This document shows, one piece after another, positions 60,070-64,000 of a stretch of DNA of 64,000 nucleotides. Position 1 is the stretch's first letter. Each line of letters opens with the position of its first letter. The stretch spans positions 63,051-127,050 of the forward strand of contig NZ_FNVO01000002.1 of the NCBI RefSeq assembly GCF_900108175.1, written 5' to 3'. The translations under genes were made by a program, and so were the position numbers. The notes under the pieces were generated by a model that was not told the DNA's origin, did no database searches, and saw only the letters and a list, made by a program, of their open reading frames with translations. The DNA is from Thermomonospora echinospora. Its GTDB lineage: Bacteria; Actinomycetota; Actinomycetes; Streptosporangiales; Streptosporangiaceae.

Positions 60070-62525
60070 GCGGGCCGGAAGAGCACACGAGCCGGGCACC
60101 GGCGGGCGGGCGCGGACGGTTCGGGCGGAGGAGCGCGCGCCGACGGGGGAACACACGCCGGCGTGAGGCCGCCCGCCGAACCGCCCGCGGACCACTGAGC
60201 GCGGCAGAGCGGTCCGGCGGGAGGGAGCGGGAGAGAAGGCGGGGGCGCACCCCGAACCGGGGAGCGCGGACGAACGCGCGGCGGCAGGTGCCCCGGATCC
60301 TGGTGCGCACGCTCGTCCAGACCACCCGGCGGCGGCCCCGCGCGACGCTGCGGCTGGCCGCCTGGTCGCTGGTCGAGGTCGTGCCGACCATGCTGCTGGG
60401 CCTGGTCGTCGCCCACGCGGTGGACGCGTTCCAGGCGGGCCGCACCGGGCATGCGCTGGCCTGGCTGGGCGGGCTGGCAGCGGCCGGGCCGGTGGGGGCG
60501 CTGGGCTACCGGCGGCTGTACGCGGCGCTCGCGGCGGTCGTCGAGCCGTTCCGCGACGAGCTGGTCCGCACGGTGGTGGACGGGGCGCTGCGGTCGCCGT
60601 CCGGGCGGCCCGACACCGGGGCGGTGGCCCGGCTGACCCACCAGGTGGAGATCGTCCGCGACACCTTCGCCGGGGTGTTGATGGTGGTGCGCGGGTTCGT
60701 GTTCAGCGTGGCGGCGGCGCTGGTGGGGCTGCTGACGCTGGCCCCGGCCGTGCTCGGGCTGGTGGTGCCGCCGCTGCTGCTCGGGCTGCTGCTGTTCGGC
60801 GCGATCGTCCCGGCGGCGGCGGCGCGGCAACGCGAGCTGATCCTCGGCGAGGAGCGGATCGCCGAGCTGACCACCGCGCTGACCGAGGGGCTGCGCGACG
60901 TGGTGGCCTGCGGTGCCGAGGACCGGATCGCCGCCCAGGCGGGCCGGGCCGTCGACGCCCAGGCGGCGGCGACCCGCGCGGTGGCCCGATTGGCCGGGGT
61001 ACGCATGGCCGCGCTGGCGGTGGGCGGCTGGCTGCCGGTGCTGCTGATCCTGGCGGCCGGGCCCTGGCTGACCCGGCACGGCGCCACCGCCGGCACGGTC
61101 GTCGGCGCGGTCACCTACGTGCTGCAGGGCCTGCAACCGGCGTTGAACAGCCTGGTCCAGGGAGTGGGCGGCAGCGGCCTGCGCCTAGCGGTCACCCTGA
61201 CCCGCATCCTGGAGACCGCCGAGCGCACCCACCCGGCACCCGTCACCGCCCCTGCCGGGCAGATGCGGACCGCCCCGCCCGCAACGTCCCAGGACGGCGC
61301 GACACCACCCCATGAGGACAAACGGACCCGGCCGGCGGCTGCCCCGGCCCATGCCGAGCCACCCAAAACCGGTCCGATCCCGGCAGCTCAGAACGGCTCA
61401 ACGGCCGGTGCCGAGAACAGGGAGACCCGACCGGCGGCCACCCCGACCCATGCCGAGCTGCCGGGAGCCGGTCCGATCCCGGTGACCCGAAACGGCTCAA
61501 CGGCCGGTGCCAAGGACGGGGAGACCCGGCCGGCGGTCGCCCCGGCTCATGCCGGGCTGCCGGAGGCCGGGTCGGCCTCGGTGGCGGGTGGCGGTCCGGG
61601 GGCCTGGGGGCGGCCGACGGTCGTCACGGCTGCCGCTCGCGTTCCGGGGGCGGGTGGTCCGCCGCGGTCCGGGGCGGGGGTCGAGGTGCGGCTGGCGGGG
61701 GTGGGCTTCGCCTACGGGGAGCGGGCCGAGCCGGTGATCGAGGGGCTGGATCTGGTGGTGCCCGCCGGTGGGCATCTGGCGGTGGTGGGGCCGAGCGGGA
61801 CCGGCAAGTCGACGCTGGCCGCGCTCGTCGCCGGGATGCTGGTGCCCGGTGCGGGGACGGTCCTGGTCGGGGGGCGACCGCCGGGCGATCCGCGGACGCG
61901 GGTGCTGATCCCGCAGGAGGCGTACGTGTTCGACGGGACGCTCCACGACAACCTGACCTACCTGGCCCCACAGGCCGGTGACGCGGCGGTGGTGCGGGCG
62001 GTGGACGAGATCGGGCTGTCGGTCCTCGCCCAGCGGATCGGCGGGTATGGCGGCCGGGTCGACCCGGCCGCGCTGTCGGCGGGCGAACGCCAGCTCATCG
62101 CGCTGGCCCGGGCCTATCTGGCGGCGGCGCCGCTGACCATCTTGGACGAGGCGACCTGCCATCTCGATCCGGCCGCCGAGGCGCGGGCCGAGCGGGCCTT
62201 CGCCCGGCGTCCCGGCACCCTAATCGTGATCGCGCACCGGATGACCTCGGCGCTGCGGGCTCCCCGGGTCCTGCTGCTGGACGGCGCCCGCGCCTGGCAG
62301 GGCGGGCATGCCGAGTTGCTGGAGCGGTCGGCCCGCTACCGGGACCTGTTCGGGCACTGGCGGTCACAGCCAGCCGGCGGACTCGGCAATCCGGATGGCG
62401 TGCACCCGGTTGCGGGCGCCGATCTTGCGGTTGATGCGGGACAGATGGTTGCGGACGGTCCCGATGGTGAGCACCAGTGTGTCGGCGATCTGCGCGGCCG
62501 AAGCCCCCTCCCCCGCCAGCCGTAG
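60066..62525 (+). CDS. lanthipeptide ABC transporter 2, with unusual extensions
   Basis: Half-transporter of 819 aa, longer than relatives (about 580-620). A 75-residue Arg-rich N-terminal extension (GRFGRRSARRRG, ERERRRGR) precedes the membrane domain; a GTG at 60288 could be an alternative start that removes it. After the helices comes a repetitive linker (99-bp units, see separate entry), then the ATPase domain: VVGPSGTGKSTLAALVAG, LSAGERQLIALARAYLA and LTILDEATCHLDP. The normal family end is near LFGHW (about residue 765); the frame then runs on 54 codons antisense to the regulator gene. The core is intact. Confidence 0.88.
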   Translation: MSGPEEHTSRAPAGGRGRFGRRSARRRGNTRRREAARRTARGPLSAAERSGGRERERRRGRTPNRGARTNARRQVPRILVRTLVQTTRRRPRATLRLAAWSLVEVVPTMLLGLVVAHAVDAFQAGRTGHALAWLGGLAAAGPVGALGYRRLYAALAAVVEPFRDELVRTVVDGALRSPSGRPDTGAVARLTHQVEIVRDTFAGVLMVVRGFVFSVAAALVGLLTLAPAVLGLVVPPLLLGLLLFGAIVPAAAARQRELILGEERIAELTTALTEGLRDVVACGAEDRIAAQAGRAVDAQAAATRAVARLAGVRMAALAVGGWLPVLLILAAGPWLTRHGATAGTVVGAVTYVLQGLQPALNSLVQGVGGSGLRLAVTLTRILETAERTHPAPVTAPAGQMRTAPPATSQDGATPPHEDKRTRPAAAPAHAEPPKTGPIPAAQNGSTAGAENRETRPAATPTHAELPGAGPIPVTRNGSTAGAKDGETRPAVAPAHAGLPEAGSASVAGGGPGAWGRPTVVTAAARVPGAGGPPRSGAGVEVRLAGVGFAYGERAEPVIEGLDLVVPAGGHLAVVGPSGTGKSTLAALVAGMLVPGAGTVLVGGRPPGDPRTRVLIPQEAYVFDGTLHDNLTYLAPQAGDAAVVRAVDEIGLSVLAQRIGGYGGRVDPAALSAGERQLIALARAYLAAAPLTILDEATCHLDPAAEARAERAFARRPGTLIVIAHRMTSALRAPRVLLLDGARAWQGGHAELLERSARYRDLFGHWRSQPAGGLGNPDGVHPVAGADLAVDAGQMVADGPDGEHQCVGDLRGRSPLPRQP
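61326..61595 (+). repeat. 99-bp tandem repeat coding a 33-residue linker unit
   Basis: Copies start at 61326, 61425 and 61524 with exact 99-bp spacing, about 2.7 units. Each encodes a TRPA-A-AHAE-P block, then TGPIP or AGPIP, and in the first two copies NGSTAGA. In frame with the second transporter, between membrane and ATPase domains. Pro/Ala/Gly-rich, probably unstructured. Confidence 0.85.
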
Positions 62526-62969
62526 CACCTCCAGCTCGCGCGGGGTCAGCGGGCTGTCGGCGGCGGCCAGTTCGGCGAACGCCAGGTCGGCGTCGATGAC
62601 CCGTTCGCCCGCCGCCACCCGGCGCAGCCCCCCGGTCAGGGTGTCCGGCGAGGTGCCCTTGAGCACGAACCCGGCGGCGCCCGCCGCGGCGGCCCGGCGC
62701 AGGTCGCCGGGCCTGCCGCGGTCGGCCATCAGCACCGCCGCGCAGTCCGGCAACTGGTCGCGCAGCCTGCGGACCAGGGTGAACGCGTCGGCCTGGGCGC
62801 CCTCCACCCCGATCAGGGCGATGTCCGGATGGACCTCGCAGGCCGTCGGGACCAGCTTCTCGGCCTCGTCGACGGCACCCACGACCGCGAAGTCGTTGTG
62901 GTCCTCCAAAAGTGCGACGAGCCCGCCGCGCAACAACGACAGTTCTTCCACGATCAGGACCCGAATCAT
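62364..62969 (-). CDS. NarL/LuxR-type atypical response regulator (RamR/AmfR-like)
   Basis: Protein of 201 aa. The receiver-like domain (1-120) keeps acidic residues Glu8/Glu9 and the LKG Lys, but the phospho-acceptor position is Gly54 (DIALIGVEG instead of a LLD-type motif), so normal phosphorylation is impossible. The C-terminal LuxR helix-turn-helix (SPLTPRELEVLRLAGEGASA, TIGTVRNHLSRINRKIGARN) is intact. GGGAAGGG precedes the ATG. Convergent with the lanthipeptide transporter operon and overlapping it by 162 nt. Expected to control the lanKC promoter, perhaps through a ligand or protein partner. Confidence 0.92.
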   Translation of the reverse strand: MIRVLIVEELSLLRGGLVALLEDHNDFAVVGAVDEAEKLVPTACEVHPDIALIGVEGAQADAFTLVRRLRDQLPDCAAVLMADRGRPGDLRRAAAAGAAGFVLKGTSPDTLTGGLRRVAAGERVIDADLAFAELAAADSPLTPRELEVLRLAGEGASAAQIADTLVLTIGTVRNHLSRINRKIGARNRVHAIRIAESAGWL

Positions 62970-63315
62970 GGTCGCCCTTCCCTGATCACGATGAGATCGT
63001 CAGCCCGGAGTGAGCGCGCGGCGGGATAGGGAACACTCACTTGGGCGACAAGGCGGTCACGACATTTGTCTCGGCGAATTAATGACGGGGATGCACCGAT
63101 TGTGAGGATCGACACCATGGTCGGAGCAGCCGTCATCCGCCACCCCCCGATCACGATCCATACGCACCCTGACAACGCCGTCAAACAATCACCACATAGC
63201 GTGAGTGAATACTATCGATGCGTCAAGTGAGGCGCAGGGAATGTTTCACTACCGGGCCGGGTAAAACTCGGCGCCACAGCCGAAACCGGGCGCCGAGCCT
63301 GGCCGTAATTTGTGC
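62970..63315. other. intergenic region between regulator and bacterioferritin gene
   Basis: 346 nt, AT-richer than average, with no credible gene. It must hold the promoter of the regulator; CACTCACGCTATGTGG on the minus strand near 63195-63210 is a possible part. Its right end contains the terminator hairpin of the bacterioferritin gene. Confidence 0.55.
63267..63297 (-). terminator. rho-independent-like terminator of ferritin gene
   Basis: Stem CTCGGCGCC / GGCGCCGAG (9 bp, 13-nt loop), 18 nt past the stop. Read on the minus strand, it is followed by AGTTTTACCC, a short T-run, so it fits an intrinsic terminator. Confidence 0.7.
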
Positions 63316-63867
63316 TCACCCGCCCCGGTTCAAGTCCGCCGGCAGCCGTTCCAGCAGACTGCGCAGATCGTCGGCGTGCTCCTCCTCCTGCGCCAGGATC
63401 CGCTCGAACAGCCGCCTGGTGGTGGGGTCGCCGTCGCCCAGCCACTGCGCGATCTCGGTGTAGGAGGCGATGGCCACCCGCTCGGCCACCAGATCCTCCT
63501 TGATCATCTCGACCAGGTCCGTGCTCTGGTCGTACTCCGCATGCGCCCGGGTGGCCAGGGTGTCGGGGTTGTAGTCGGGCTCGCCGCCGAGCTGCACGAT
63601 CCGTTCGGCCAGCCAGTCGGCGTGCTGCTGCTCCTCCTGGGCGTGCTCGAGGAACTCGGCGGCCACCGATTCGGCGTGGATGCCGGTGGCGGTGTAGTAG
63701 TGCCGCTTGTAACGCAGAGTGCAGACGATCTCGGTGGCCAGGGCCTCGTTGCAGACCTGGATCACGCGCGGCAGGTCGGCCCCGTAGGCCACGGTGATCG
63801 GGCCCTTGTCGATCTCCTGCCGGGCCCGCTCCCGCAGTGTCTTGACGTCGGTCAGGAACTCCGCCAT
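63316..63867 (-). CDS. bacterioferritin-like / ferritin-like di-iron protein
   Basis: Four-helix-bundle protein of 183 aa. Di-iron ligands are seen as ATEIVCTLRYKRHYY (Glu), AEFLEHAQEEQQHADWL (ExxxxExxH), ERVAIASYTEIAQW (Glu) and ILAQEEEHADDLRSLL (ExxH). No Met at the usual haem position, so it may be haem-free. Expected role: iron storage or oxidative-stress protection in the cytoplasm. GGAGGG lies 8 nt before the ATG. Upstream sequence to 64000 shows no obvious iron-box that I can call. Confidence 0.9.
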   Translation of the reverse strand: MAEFLTDVKTLRERARQEIDKGPITVAYGADLPRVIQVCNEALATEIVCTLRYKRHYYTATGIHAESVAAEFLEHAQEEQQHADWLAERIVQLGGEPDYNPDTLATRAHAEYDQSTDLVEMIKEDLVAERVAIASYTEIAQWLGDGDPTTRRLFERILAQEEEHADDLRSLLERLPADLNRGG

Positions 63868-64000
63868 GTCGTTACCCTCCGTAGTTGGGAAGCAGAGGCC
63901 ACTTACCCGGGCTGCGGAGATCTAACGCGCACCCCCGTTTTCCAGACATCCGTAACCTGCGGAACGCCTGGTCGGTAGGCCAGGTGGAGGTACGAGGGCG

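Noticed and set aside
62966-63184. 72-codon frame upstream of the regulator
   Set aside because: It overlaps the regulator start, lacks a ribosome site and shows no domain; more likely promoter DNA.

Overview
The window is very GC-rich chromosomal DNA with densely packed genes, frequent GTG/TTG starts and many 1-4 nt stop/start overlaps. The gene families (SigE-type sigma factor, DUF1206, GlgE glucan pathway, SapB/AmfS-like class III lanthipeptide genes, several Ser/Thr kinases, GntR/UTRA regulator) point to a filamentous actinomycete. Streptosporangiales or Thermomonosporaceae is my best guess, but the genus cannot be fixed from sequence alone. I saw no rRNA, tRNA, CRISPR, IS element or phage genes.

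Left part (1-32266). An F420-dependent oxidoreductase (cut by the window edge), mnmA and a cysteine desulfurase form a sulfur/tRNA-thiolation neighbourhood. A TetR-MFS pair follows, with a perfect 30-bp operator lying over the tetR promoter. Then come a moxR-DUF58-transglutaminase operon, etfBA with a strong terminator hairpin, two tandem membrane Ser/Thr kinases (one with a degraded catalytic loop), an acyl-ACP desaturase, an SDR, a SNF2 helicase coupled to a SWIM protein, and a sigma factor with a membrane partner. Glucan metabolism starts at 23924 with glgP, divergent from the coupled glgE-treS-mak operon.

Middle part (32267-48466). The last gene of the GlgE pathway, glgB, lies 14 kb downstream of mak. 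In between is a surface-polysaccharide locus: two family 2 glycosyltransferases, a CelD/BcsL-type acyltransferase-like protein, a polysaccharide deacetylase, a flippase and a 702-aa polytopic membrane protein, all overlapping. After a VapBC pair and a GntR regulator comes a second block: cytochrome P450, membrane-anchored GH39/PslG-like glycosidase, second CelD/BcsL paralogue. Together they look like a complete export and assembly system for a modified exopolysaccharide, embedded among genes for cytoplasmic alpha-glucan and trehalose.

Right part (48463-64000). A Nudix protein fused to a NYN/PIN-like domain lies beside two more Ser/Thr kinases with related extracellular domains, a PaaI-like thioesterase, SppA and a flavin reductase. 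Then comes a complete class III lanthipeptide cluster: lanKC, a 38-aa precursor gene, two ABC transporters and a convergent NarL-type regulator that lacks the phospho-acceptor Asp. The layout matches the ram/amf clusters that make SapB/AmfS morphogenetic surfactants. A bacterioferritin-like gene closes the window.
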